DNA from: Paraburkholderia aromaticivorans | GTDB taxonomy: Bacteria; Pseudomonadota; Gammaproteobacteria; Burkholderiales; Burkholderiaceae | Direction of reading: 5' to 3' | Assembly (NCBI RefSeq): GCF_012689525.1 | Contig: NZ_CP051515.1 | Coordinates: 1,860,001-1,924,000, forward strand | Length of the DNA: 64,000 nucleotides | Part shown: piece after piece, positions 17,189-25,186 of the stretch | How the letters are laid out: each line of letters begins with the position of its first letter | Position numbering within the stretch: position 1 is the stretch's first letter | Program-made: the position numbers and the translations under genes | The notes under the pieces: generated by a model | Databases searched by the model: none | The model's input: only the letters and a program-made list of their open reading frames with translations | What the model was told of the DNA's origin: nothing

Positions 17189-17578
17189 ATGGCACAACAG
17201 GTCACGATGGGCGCACTCCTGCAGTGCAGTTTTGGCGTCGCGCCCGCAAGTCTCACGGTGTTGCCGGTCAATCGCGTGATGGCCGAAGGTCCGCCGGCAG
17301 CAACCATTCAGGATCATGTGCCGCTCGTCAATATTGGCTCGTTCGGCATGTGCATGTCGATTGCCAATCCGGCCGTGGCGGCCGCGACAAGTGCGGCGCT
17401 CGGCGTACTGACGCCGATGCCGTGCATTCCCGCGACCGTGAGTCCATGGGTGCTAGGCGCGCCGACCGTGCTGATCGACGGCATTCCGGCGCTGGACAAT
17501 CTGTCTCAATGCATGTGCATGTGGGCAGGCGTGGTGACGATCTCCGATCCCGCGACGGTGCGCACCAATGTGCCCTAG
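17189..17578 (+). CDS. DUF4280 PAAR-like spike-tip protein
   Basis: A 129-residue protein of the DUF4280 (PAAR-like) family. It has the family's metal-coordinating cysteines and repeated short turns: LLQCSFG, FGMCMS, MPCIPAT, WVLGAPTVLIDG, LSQCMCMWAG and VVTISDPATV. PAAR proteins sharpen the tip of contractile injection spikes and carry effectors. ATG 17189 has GGAG six bases upstream; the ATG at 17183 is too close to it. It is the last gene of the signalling operon and the only obvious particle component on the plus strand, tying this operon to the injection system. Confidence 0.9.
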   Translation: MAQQVTMGALLQCSFGVAPASLTVLPVNRVMAEGPPAATIQDHVPLVNIGSFGMCMSIANPAVAAATSAALGVLTPMPCIPATVSPWVLGAPTVLIDGIPALDNLSQCMCMWAGVVTISDPATVRTNVP

Positions 17579-17651
17579 CCGGAGTATGCCGCCGCGAGCG
17601 CGTGACTTACGAATCCCGCCGCGAGCTCGGGTGCAGTCGATCGGGCGAGCC

Positions 17652-17676
17652 GGGCATGCCGGGAACCGGCATGCCC
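17652..17676. terminator. Perfect hairpin between convergent genes
   Basis: GGGCATGCCGG (17652-17662) is followed by a GAA loop and its perfect complement (17666-17676). It lies between the converging DUF4280 and PASTA genes. There is no T-run on either side, so it may act as a bidirectional, factor-assisted terminator. Confidence 0.55.
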
Positions 17677-17748
17677 TTGCGGAGGCAACGAATCTGACAG
17701 GGTGTCCGCGCGGCCCCGTGCCGCCCCCCGGCAGACCGACCGGCGCCC

Positions 17749-20394
17749 TTACCTCGAGCTTTTAACCCGCCTATGCAGACCGGCAGCTTGCCGCGAACTG
17801 GACGGCACCGGAGAACCAAGCTTCGCCTTCCGATGACTCCACCAATACTTCGCCAGCGGAATCAGGAGCGTCACCCACAACCATTTCCAGTTTGCTGCAA
17901 TGAACCGGGCGACGAGGCTCATCGGCGTCACGGTGACATCGATGTTCTCGGCGTACGTCTGGATCGTCACCGGTTCAGATTTACCATTAATCGAGACCAG
18001 CGCTTCAAGTTCCAGACGAAGTGCGTGCTTGCCCCAGGTCTTCGGCGTAACCAGCCAGGTCCACACGGCCGGTCGCTTATCACTGACCGCCTGCCGCTGC
18101 CACCCCGCCGGGTCGATGAGGAAGTCGGCGGGGTCGGCCGTCAGCTTCGCGTGCATGACATCGGATATCTGAACCCGGTTGTGGTGGAAACCGCTAGCCG
18201 ACGGATTCATATCGGTGATCATGGCCTCGATCTGTGGAATCTGCCGCGTCGCGTCGAGGACAAAGTCGATCCGGCATGGGCAATTGTCGTCGACGTCCAC
18301 GACATCTGGCACGTTAAAGACTGCATTGGCTGACTTCATTTGCGCGAGCGCAGCGTCGACGGATTTGAACCCCGTGGATGTCGCGGCCGGTTGGGCGGCC
18401 AGATCCGCCGCCGCGTCATGCGCCGTATCAGATGAAGCCTGTCCCGCAGTTGCCGCGTCGTTCGCATGGCTCGCGAGCACGCCCGCACCGGCCGCCCCCG
18501 CCAGGGCAGCCGCCGCCCCTGGCCCCGGACTGGCCGCTGCGGCGGCCGGTGCCTCAGGTGCTGCAACAGGAGGTGCGCCTGCGAGGGGCGCCTCAGCCGT
18601 AGCAACAGGAGGTGCGCCTCCGAGGGGCGCCTCAGCCGTGGCAACAGGAGGTTCGCCGATGGCTTGTGCTTCGCCAGGGGCGGGCTGCCCTTCAATTGCG
18701 ATGCTTCCCGCACCCGTCTGATCGGGTTCGGGCTGCGCCGCCGCGACGTCGGCCGCAGGGGATGTCGCCACATCAGGCGTGTCTGTTTCATCCGGGGCGG
18801 CCTCGACGGTCGCCGCATCTGCGGGCGACGTCATTGCACCCGCTGCCGCTCCGGTGGTGCCCGCTTGCGATGGTCGATCCGACAACGTCGCCGTGGCACC
18901 GACTCCCACGGACGGGTGACCTCCCGAGTCTGGTTGATTTGGTCCCGTGCTCGCAACCGCCGGCGGCGGCTGAACCGTTCCGGTCGCCGGCCGGGGCCCC
19001 GGTGCGGTGGGCGACACGACATCCCTAGGCTGATTTGCGGCAGAAGAGCCGATTGCCCCTTTTGAACCGCCTGCCCCCGAATCGGTGATGCGCGATTGCG
19101 CGGTTATGGACATCCCTGCGCCCCTCCCGTCGCCTTTCAAAACATCACGCCTGTCGTCATGTCCGGATTGCCCGGGCCCCGGTATTTTCAGCATATACAC
19201 CGTGACGGGCGTGCCCAAGGGCACCTCGGTGCCCGGCGCCGGCACCTGGTTCAGGATTTGACCGGCATGAGCCGATCCGTCATTTTCAGCGAAAGCCAGG
19301 ACCAGGTTGCTCGCGCCTAGCCGGCGCCCCGCATCTGCGACGCTCGAATTCGTGAGGTCGGGAACCTTGACACTGGCCGCCGCTGTGCCGGTGATGGATA
19401 CATTGACAACTGTACTGGGAGACACGTGCGTTCCTGGTAGCGGCAGTTGCGTGTGAATGGTGCCGGTGACCTGATTAGCACTGACGCCGCCTATCTGGAG
19501 CCCACTATTGCGTATCTCCCGGCGTGCTTCCTCCAGAGTGCGCCCGACCACTCCTGGAACGACGATGTACACGACCTGAAGGGGTGGCATGTAGGGCCGC
19601 AAATTAGTGGCCGGCACGCCTGAAACGTTGCTGGTCTTCGAATATGGGAGCTTGACTGTCGTCGATGGCACTCCCGCACGGGAATAGGTGGACGCGTTGC
19701 CAACCTGTTGCTGATGGGAACCCAGGGCGGGAGTCGCCACGTTTTGATTCTGAGCCGCGGACATCGGCTGTGAAAGGTTGCCAGCGGTGCCGGGCTTCTG
19801 CTGAGTCCGCCGCATCATCTGCTGTTGCTGCGCCTGCTGCGCCTGCTGCCGTTGCTGCGCCTGCTGCTGCGCCTCCTGCCGTTGCTGCATCCCCCGCTGT
19901 TGCTGCGCCTCCCGCTGTTGCTGCATCTGCCGCTGTTGCTGCGCCTCCCGCTGTTGCTGCGCCTCCCGCTGTTGCTGCGCCTCCCGCTGTTGCTGCATCT
20001 CCCGCTGTTGCTGCATCTCCCGCTGTTGCTGCATCTCCCGCTGTTGCTGCATCTGCCGCTGTTGCTGCATCTCCCGCTGTTGCTGCATCTCCCGTTGTTG
20101 CTGCATCTCCCGTTGTTGCTGCATCTGTTGCTGAGCAGAGGACGTGGATTGCTGGCATTGACCCATCTGAAAATTACAAGCGACGCCGCCCGCAAAAGCC
20201 AAATCAAGCTGGCAGCCCGTCTCAATCGTGACGCAGGCTAAAACCAGGCACCAGAGAAAACGCCTGAACGTTCCACGTGACCGGTATTCATCCAGCCAGC
20301 GCGTCGAGAGCAAGCGTTCGAATGACACAGCAGCCTTTCGTGGCAACGTCAACAGAGCGGGATGAAACGGGCGGTCAGCTTGCTGCACTTCCAT
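17749..20394 (-). CDS. Two-PASTA membrane protein with QQQREM repeats
   Basis: An 881-residue protein. In order it has a basic N-terminus; a hydrophobic export segment (about 44-70); a Gln-rich region (about 83-205) built of hexapeptides of the QQQREM/QQQREA type; two PASTA domains (about 278-340, VVPGVVGRTLEEARREI; and 345-405, VKVPDLTNSSVADA); a long Pro/Ala/Thr/Ser linker (about 410-680); a folded periplasmic-looking domain (about 685-840, with DNCPCRIDFVLD); and a C-terminal transmembrane helix (about 840-862) ending in a basic cytoplasmic tail. PASTA domains bind peptidoglycan fragments and are normally part of PknB-type kinases; here they are a separate protein beside two kinases lacking them. 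A role as the envelope sensor of the circuit is inferred. The start is ATG after GGAGGGGAGAG. Confidence 0.9.
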   Translation of the reverse strand: MEVQQADRPFHPALLTLPRKAAVSFERLLSTRWLDEYRSRGTFRRFLWCLVLACVTIETGCQLDLAFAGGVACNFQMGQCQQSTSSAQQQMQQQREMQQQREMQQQREMQQQRQMQQQREMQQQREMQQQREMQQQREAQQQREAQQQREAQQQRQMQQQREAQQQRGMQQRQEAQQQAQQRQQAQQAQQQQMMRRTQQKPGTAGNLSQPMSAAQNQNVATPALGSHQQQVGNASTYSRAGVPSTTVKLPYSKTSNVSGVPATNLRPYMPPLQVVYIVVPGVVGRTLEEARREIRNSGLQIGGVSANQVTGTIHTQLPLPGTHVSPSTVVNVSITGTAAASVKVPDLTNSSVADAGRRLGASNLVLAFAENDGSAHAGQILNQVPAPGTEVPLGTPVTVYMLKIPGPGQSGHDDRRDVLKGDGRGAGMSITAQSRITDSGAGGSKGAIGSSAANQPRDVVSPTAPGPRPATGTVQPPPAVASTGPNQPDSGGHPSVGVGATATLSDRPSQAGTTGAAAGAMTSPADAATVEAAPDETDTPDVATSPAADVAAAQPEPDQTGAGSIAIEGQPAPGEAQAIGEPPVATAEAPLGGAPPVATAEAPLAGAPPVAAPEAPAAAAASPGPGAAAALAGAAGAGVLASHANDAATAGQASSDTAHDAAADLAAQPAATSTGFKSVDAALAQMKSANAVFNVPDVVDVDDNCPCRIDFVLDATRQIPQIEAMITDMNPSASGFHHNRVQISDVMHAKLTADPADFLIDPAGWQRQAVSDKRPAVWTWLVTPKTWGKHALRLELEALVSINGKSEPVTIQTYAENIDVTVTPMSLVARFIAANWKWLWVTLLIPLAKYWWSHRKAKLGSPVPSSSRQAAGLHRRVKSSR
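19888..20121 (-). repeat. 13-copy 18-bp tandem repeat encoding QQQREM
   Basis: Thirteen consecutive 18-base units within the PASTA gene, reading on the plus strand as CTGTTGCTGCATCTCCCG and variants, encode QQQREM, QQQREA, QQQRQM or QQQRGM. Degenerate Gln-rich copies continue to about 19820. As the unit is a multiple of three, copy-number change would lengthen or shorten the stalk without a frameshift. Confidence 0.9.
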
Positions 20395-20507
20395 GATGAC
20401 TCTCCCCTCCTGGCATGAGAGCAGTCCGCCGATCGTTGGGACACGCGCAGGTCTCGACTCGGGCGGGCGACGGTGCTTCAGGACGTCTTGTCAGGCGCTC
20501 CGGACGA

Positions 20508-20536
20508 AAAAGACGGGCAAGCGCCAGGTCTGTCAA
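20508..20536 (-). promoter_or_regulatory. Weak promoter candidate for the PASTA gene
   Basis: On the minus strand, TTGACA (20536-20531) is followed after 17 bases by TCTTTT (20513-20508). The -35 is perfect and preceded by C, as in the other three promoter candidates of this locus; the -10 is poor. It is about 115 bases before the start codon. Confidence 0.3.
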
Positions 20537-20852
20537 GCCAAAGCCCGCCGTTAAACGGCGTGCCGCCTGCCGTTATGCACCTGTAGCGTGCAGGACATCC
20601 GTTGCAGCCGGGTCAACGCTGCCCCTGTCACTTCAATTGCCTGCCTCTGGCTTCGCCTGGTCGAACCCGCATCTCATCGAGGCTAGTCTTCGCCGCGTTT
20701 TGCGGCACCCGCTGTCTTTCATTCTATGTCGCTCACTTCTGATGTACAGGAATGCGCAACAATGCTCCGCGTTCGTGCTGGCGGGTACGAATGTCGTGTG
20801 ATTGCGCTTCGCATCACGCAGGCAAGGTATGGCCCGCCATGCACTTTTTCGC

Positions 20853-20880
20853 GCACGCACACGCACACGCACACGCGCAC
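20853..20880. repeat. Short ACGCAC microsatellite
   Basis: About four copies of the hexamer ACGCAC, continuing into a CA-rich run, in non-coding DNA. Confidence 0.7.
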
Positions 20881-21065
20881 ACAACACGATGGGGTAAACA
20901 GCGAAAACCTCAAGGCAGGTATCGTCTTGCGAGGGTAGCGGGCCCGGCTGAAGCCTCGTGGATTGTGCGTCGGGTCAACTCGGCATCGACCTGTTGCGTC
21001 GTCTTCCATAGAACGACCGACGGACAGCTTTTTTTAGCACATCGTGCAGCAGGCGCGAGCCGGTC

Positions 21066-21923
21066 TTAGCGCGGACGCGCGGCGCCACCGGAATGGCCAA
21101 TCCTGCGAAGTTCGTAGGTCGTGCGTCCAAAGCGAATCAGGTCCCCAGGCGCGAGCATCACCACGCTTTGGCCGACCCGCGTGCCATTGCGAAAGGTACC
21201 GTTGCTCGATCCGAGATCCTTCAGATAGAGGCAGCCCTCCTGAAACCGAATGTTCGCATGCTTACGGGATACATACGCGTCGCCACGGATGACGAGGTCA
21301 TTTTCATCTTCGGTGCCAATCTGCACCTTCGATTTCTCAATCGGAAAGCGCGTGTCACGGTGTCCGCCCCCATCCTTGAACAGGATCGCCGCGGGCCGGC
21401 CCGGAGCGGGATTCGGAAAAACCACGCTCACCCGGTTAACGCCATGCGCGAGCGGCGGCAGCGGCTTAACCACTTTTGGCTGCGGGACCACAGTAACCGG
21501 ATTCGGACGACGCCCCCAGTGGCGGATCACGGCCCATCCAGCGACGCACGCGAGCAGAAACCCAAAGACTCCGCGCAGGTCGAACCGCACGCTATCGATC
21601 GTGACCGACCACCAGCTCTTCGGGACCGGCTGCCACAAAGACGGCCGAGGAGTGGCTGGTGTAGCGAGCGGCACCTGTGACTCGGGCATGGCGAGTGCGA
21701 CGCTGACTGGCATCAGTGTCGCCGGTTGCGACTTCGATGCGGTCACGGTGAGCCGTGTTGCGGCTGGCGGATTGAATCCGGTGAAAGCCCGCAGTTCGGT
21801 GCGTGCCTGCGCCATCACCCCACCAGGCGCTCGCCATTCCTCCGCGGAGGCTTGCCGGGAGGCGGCGGCGCCTGTGGCAAGTACCACTATTAGCGAAGCT
21901 GAGCGAACTGCTTGAATGTTCAC
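21066..21923 (-). CDS. Signal-TM-FHA membrane protein
   Basis: A 285-residue protein from GTG 21923, chosen because GGAGGG lies just upstream and because it puts a good signal peptide (ending ASRQASA) at the N-terminus; the frame is open 44 codons further. An extracytoplasmic Pro/Ala-rich part (about 30-125) is followed by a transmembrane helix (about 135-155, FGFLLACVAGWAVIRHW), a linker, and a C-terminal FHA domain (about 190-275) with YVSRKHANI, DLGSSNGTFRNG and PGDLIRFGRTTYEL. That FHA domain is very like the one of the VWA-FHA protein, so the two are paralogues. It lacks the VWA domain. It probably forms another cytoplasmic phosphothreonine docking site of the same circuit. Confidence 0.88.
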   Translation of the reverse strand: MNIQAVRSASLIVVLATGAAASRQASAEEWRAPGGVMAQARTELRAFTGFNPPAATRLTVTASKSQPATLMPVSVALAMPESQVPLATPATPRPSLWQPVPKSWWSVTIDSVRFDLRGVFGFLLACVAGWAVIRHWGRRPNPVTVVPQPKVVKPLPPLAHGVNRVSVVFPNPAPGRPAAILFKDGGGHRDTRFPIEKSKVQIGTEDENDLVIRGDAYVSRKHANIRFQEGCLYLKDLGSSNGTFRNGTRVGQSVVMLAPGDLIRFGRTTYELRRIGHSGGAARPR

Positions 21924-22137
21924 AGTCCCTCCATGCGCGTCCATCGTGGGAATCTGGAAAACGCCCGTTGACCGGCAATTTCGCGTGGGATCGTCGGGTC
22001 GAGAGAATCGTAAGCGCGTTTTGCGTGCCACGTATCGCACATTCTGGCATCGCATCGAATCCGGCCCGTGCTGGAAGCGGACGCAATCCGCGCCATGGCG
22101 GCCCTCACATCAACAGTTCGTGTGACTAACTAAATCA

Positions 22138-22166
22138 TCTATAGAAGACCACTTTTGCTTTGTCAA
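22138..22166 (-). promoter_or_regulatory. Sigma-70-type promoter of the FHA gene
   Basis: Minus strand: TTGACA (22166-22161), 17-base spacer, TATAGA (22143-22138). This is the strongest promoter match of the locus. It would give a leader of about 205 bases before the GTG start. Confidence 0.6.
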
Positions 22167-22415
22167 GACAACGCCCTGCACCCCATTAAACGAACGTCTA
22201 ACAGGCCATTTCAAATGGGTTCGCGGTCTGCGAAACCTATGCAACCGCTCAGGCGACCAGAGTCTGGCTGTTGCGGGAGTCCGCCTTAAGCATTCATTCC
22301 GTCTCCCATTTGGTGCGAAGGCGTGAACCTCCGTTCCAGTGAGGGTGTGATTGGAACGCTTATGAAGCGTCGCCAGTCACCGCAAAGCGATAACCAAAAA
22401 TCGTGATGTCGTAAA

Positions 22416-22450
22416 ACAGCGGCACATAAAACACGCTCCTGTGCCGCTGT
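22416..22450 (-). terminator. Rho-independent-type terminator of the binding-protein gene
   Basis: A perfect 11-base stem, ACAGCGGCACA (22416-22426) pairing with TGTGCCGCTGT (22440-22450), with a 13-base loop, lies about 60 bases past the stop. On the minus strand it is followed by TTTTAC, a short T-run. Confidence 0.65.
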
Positions 22451-22509
22451 ACGCACCGCAAGCTGAAAACGGCGTTGCAGCGGAGACAAGACAGACTGCT
22501 AAAGCGCCC

Positions 22510-23664
22510 TTACTTCTCCACAACGCCCAGTAACGCCTGTTTGCCACCGACGTATTTGTACAGCGAGATCACACCGTGCCGCAGATCGCCTCTCGAATCG
22601 AACTGCGTTTCACCGAGCACGCCGTGATAATCGGTCGCCGGCATCGCGGCGAGAATCTTCGCGGAGTCAGTTGACTGCGCGCGCTTCATCGCGGCAACGA
22701 TCACGCCGACTGCGTCGTACGCAAACGGAGAATTCAAGACCGGCGCGTAGCCGAAGCGCTTCTTATAGCGTTCGACAAACGCCGGACCTTCGGCCATTTT
22801 GAGCAGCGGCGCGCCGGCAATCGAGCAGATCACGTTATCGGCGGCGTCCCCCGCGAGCTTCGCGAGGTCGTCGGCACACAAACCGTCGCCGGCAAGCACT
22901 TTTATCGTGATGCCGAGCTGCTTCGCCTGCTTCGCAAACGGGCCGCCGGTGCCGTCGAGGCCACCGTACATGATCGCGTCCGGCTTTTCGCCCTTGATCT
23001 TCGTGAGAATCGCGCGGAAATCGACGGCCTTGTCGGTGCTGGCGTCGTGCGACAACACGGTGATGCCATTCGCCTTCGCCCGCTTCTCGAACTCGACCGC
23101 GAGGCCCTGGCCGTAGGCGGTCGAGTCGTCGACGATCGCAACCGTCTTCACGTTCAGCGTTTTCGCCGCGTAGTCGGCAAGCGTTGGCCCCTGCTGCGCG
23201 TCGGTGGCGACCACGCGGTACGCGGTTTTGAATCCTTGCAACGTATACGCCGGGTTGGTCGCGGACGGCGACACCTGCACGACACCGGCATCGCTGTAGA
23301 TCTTCGACGCGGGGATGGTCGAACCGGACTGCATATGACCGACTACCGCGACCACCTTGTCGTCCACCAGTTTCTGCGCGACCTGGGTCGCCTGACGCGG
23401 ATCGCCCGCGTCGTCCTGCGCGTCGAACACCAGCGTCACCTTCTGTCCGCCGATCACGAGCCCCTTCTGGTTGATTTCCTCGATCGCAAGGCGCGCACCG
23501 TTTTCCGTATCCTTGCCCAGATACGAAGCCGGCCCGGTCACGGGCGCGGCTTCGCCGATTTTCACCATCTCGTCGGCACGGGCGACGCCCACGGCAGCCG
23601 CCGCCAATGTACCCAGAATGCCGACAGTCGCCATGCCGCGACCCAAGGCTGTGCTTTTGCTCAT
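22510..23664 (-). CDS. LivK-type branched-chain amino acid ABC substrate-binding protein
   Basis: A 384-residue periplasmic binding protein with a signal peptide (about 1-30, ending GVARADE). It shows the type I periplasmic-binding fold of the Leu/Ile/Val/amide family: VKIGEAAPVTGPASYLGKD at the N-terminus, VVGHMQSGSTIPASKIY (about 110-126) and YRVVATDAQQG (about 148). It captures an amino acid or small amide for an ABC importer. No permease or ATPase genes lie next to it, so it either uses a transporter encoded elsewhere or serves as an orphan receptor. It is divergent from the GlxA-type regulator gene. Confidence 0.9.
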   Translation of the reverse strand: MSKSTALGRGMATVGILGTLAAAAVGVARADEMVKIGEAAPVTGPASYLGKDTENGARLAIEEINQKGLVIGGQKVTLVFDAQDDAGDPRQATQVAQKLVDDKVVAVVGHMQSGSTIPASKIYSDAGVVQVSPSATNPAYTLQGFKTAYRVVATDAQQGPTLADYAAKTLNVKTVAIVDDSTAYGQGLAVEFEKRAKANGITVLSHDASTDKAVDFRAILTKIKGEKPDAIMYGGLDGTGGPFAKQAKQLGITIKVLAGDGLCADDLAKLAGDAADNVICSIAGAPLLKMAEGPAFVERYKKRFGYAPVLNSPFAYDAVGVIVAAMKRAQSTDSAKILAAMPATDYHGVLGETQFDSRGDLRHGVISLYKYVGGKQALLGVVEK

Positions 23665-23908
23665 GCTTCACCCGAAAAGTAGTGATGGTTGGGGCACGCG
23701 ACTGCATGCGGCCGGTCTTCCTGCCTTCGCCGGATCGCTCGCACCTCGCGGCGCGGCGTCGTTCGTCAGCGGTTCCAAATTTATGCAGCCAGAAAGCGGC
23801 GGCATTGAACCGATCTGCCGGAAAATAGAAGAATTGCGTCAGGCGCCGATTGCGTGAATTCGCGGCACCTCACCGTATAATCAGCGCGAACCGCCCTCGA
23901 GTTCGCGC

Positions 23909-24994
23909 ATGCCGACTACCCGCTCTTCCCATCCTGTGTCCCCTGCGCCGACGGCTCATGAACTGGTTGAGCAACTGGACGCGCTGCCGCGGGCGTTGCA
24001 GGCCCGCCCGAGCCGCTCCGACGCCGAGTTGAGCGTCGGCATTCTGTTGTGGCCGCGTTTTCCGATGCTGTCGCTCGCCGGCTTGTGCGACGCACTGCGC
24101 CACGCGGCGGATCGTGGCGACCAGAGCCGCCAGTTGCGCTGTCTGTGGACCATCATCGGCGTTCAGGCCGAAGCGGTCGAAGCGAGTTGCGGCATTCCCG
24201 TGCAGGTGCAATCGGCGTTTCCGGATGTCACGCAATTCGACTACGTGGTCGTGATCGGCGGATTGTTGCCGCATCTGGATCAGGTCGACCGCCGCTACTG
24301 GGACTATCTGCAGCAGGCCGCTCACGCGGGCATACCGCTGGTCGGCATGTGCACCGGCAGTTTCGTGCTGGCGCGGGCCGGTCTACTGGAAGATCGCGTC
24401 GCCTGCGTGCACAGCTTCCATCTTGACGACTACAGGCGCATGTTTCCGGCACTGCGCGTGATCACGCACGCCGACTATCTGATCGACGGCAACCGCATCA
24501 CCTGTGCGGGCGGGATTTCGGTGGTCGAACTCGCCGCGCGTCTGATCAGCCTGCACTGCGGACCAGACCGCGCGTCGAAAGTGATTCATCAGATGACCGT
24601 CAGCCGTCAGGGCGGCTCATCGTTCGTCGAGCGCCGTGCCGCGCTGGGTTATCTGTCGGTCGAGGACGCGACCGTGCGTCACGCGGTATTGCTCATGGAA
24701 GAGAATCTGGAAGCGCCGCTGAACATCGCGGTCATCGCGAAGATGATCGGCACGAGCGTGCGTAACCTCGAACGCGCGTTCATGACCGAGATGAACGCGT
24801 CGCCGAATGAATTCTATCGGCGGATGCGGCTGCGCTACGCGCGCTGGATGCTCGTCAACACGGCGCGCAAGATCACCGACGTCGCCTACGAATGCGGCTT
24901 CGCGGACTCGGCGCACTTTATCCGGGTCTTTCGCGAAGCGTATGGCGTGACACCCGGCAAGCTGCGCGCCTCGCGCGGCGCTGTCGCCGCCTGA
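23909..24994 (+). CDS. GlxA-family AraC-type transcriptional regulator
   Basis: A 361-residue regulator. The N-terminal half (about 40-215) is a DJ-1/PfpI-type class I glutamine-amidotransferase-like domain with the nucleophile-elbow sequence GMCTGSFVLARAGLL. The C-terminal part (about 255-350) is an AraC double helix-turn-helix with MIGTSVRNLERAF and ITDVAYECGFADSAHFIRVFREAYG. Members of this family commonly control uptake and degradation of amino acids, betaine or carnitine-like compounds. It stands between a binding-protein gene on one side and catabolic genes on the other, both of which it may control. No strong ribosome site is visible before ATG 23909. Confidence 0.92.
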   Translation: MPTTRSSHPVSPAPTAHELVEQLDALPRALQARPSRSDAELSVGILLWPRFPMLSLAGLCDALRHAADRGDQSRQLRCLWTIIGVQAEAVEASCGIPVQVQSAFPDVTQFDYVVVIGGLLPHLDQVDRRYWDYLQQAAHAGIPLVGMCTGSFVLARAGLLEDRVACVHSFHLDDYRRMFPALRVITHADYLIDGNRITCAGGISVVELAARLISLHCGPDRASKVIHQMTVSRQGGSSFVERRAALGYLSVEDATVRHAVLLMEENLEAPLNIAVIAKMIGTSVRNLERAFMTEMNASPNEFYRRMRLRYARWMLVNTARKITDVAYECGFADSAHFIRVFREAYGVTPGKLRASRGAVAA

Positions 24995-25186
24995 CCTTTC
25001 CAGGGCCGACGCCGCACCCGCGAGCGCTTCATTGCACCAGGCAGAGACCTGTCGCATTTCTTCTACTTTTCGGCAAATCGATGCAATTCCTCCGCATCGG
25101 CCTCGTCGTACAGTCGGGTCATCGGGCAAGCCATGCATCGTGCTGCCTCTAACGCAAAGACTATGTAAGAGAGCGAGTGCAGCGGT

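Larger units (their letters stand above)
20395..21065. other. Intergenic region between the PASTA and FHA genes
   Basis: I see no supportable gene in these 670 bases; the short open frames lack ribosome sites and recognisable products. The region holds a promoter candidate for the PASTA gene (20508-20536) and a short microsatellite (20853-20880). Confidence 0.6.
21924..22509. other. Intergenic region with promoter and terminator
   Basis: I find no convincing gene here. It contains the FHA gene promoter candidate (22138-22166) and the terminator of the binding-protein gene (22416-22450). It marks the boundary between the injection-system locus and the metabolic clusters. Confidence 0.6.

Noticed and set aside
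8583..17578. A type VI secretion regulatory cluster
   Set aside because: No TssB/C, TssJ/L/M, Hcp or VgrG genes are present; the contractile parts are of eCIS/phage type. Only the regulatory logic is similar.
19888..20121. CRISPR-like array of regular repeats
   Set aside because: The repeats are directly contiguous 18-bp units without unique spacers and lie inside a coding frame.
19825..20241. A leucine-rich open frame on the plus strand opposite the QQQREM repeats
   Set aside because: It is the antisense reading of the CAG/CAA-rich tandem repeat; open frames arise automatically from such repeats, and the minus-strand frame gives a structured multi-domain protein.
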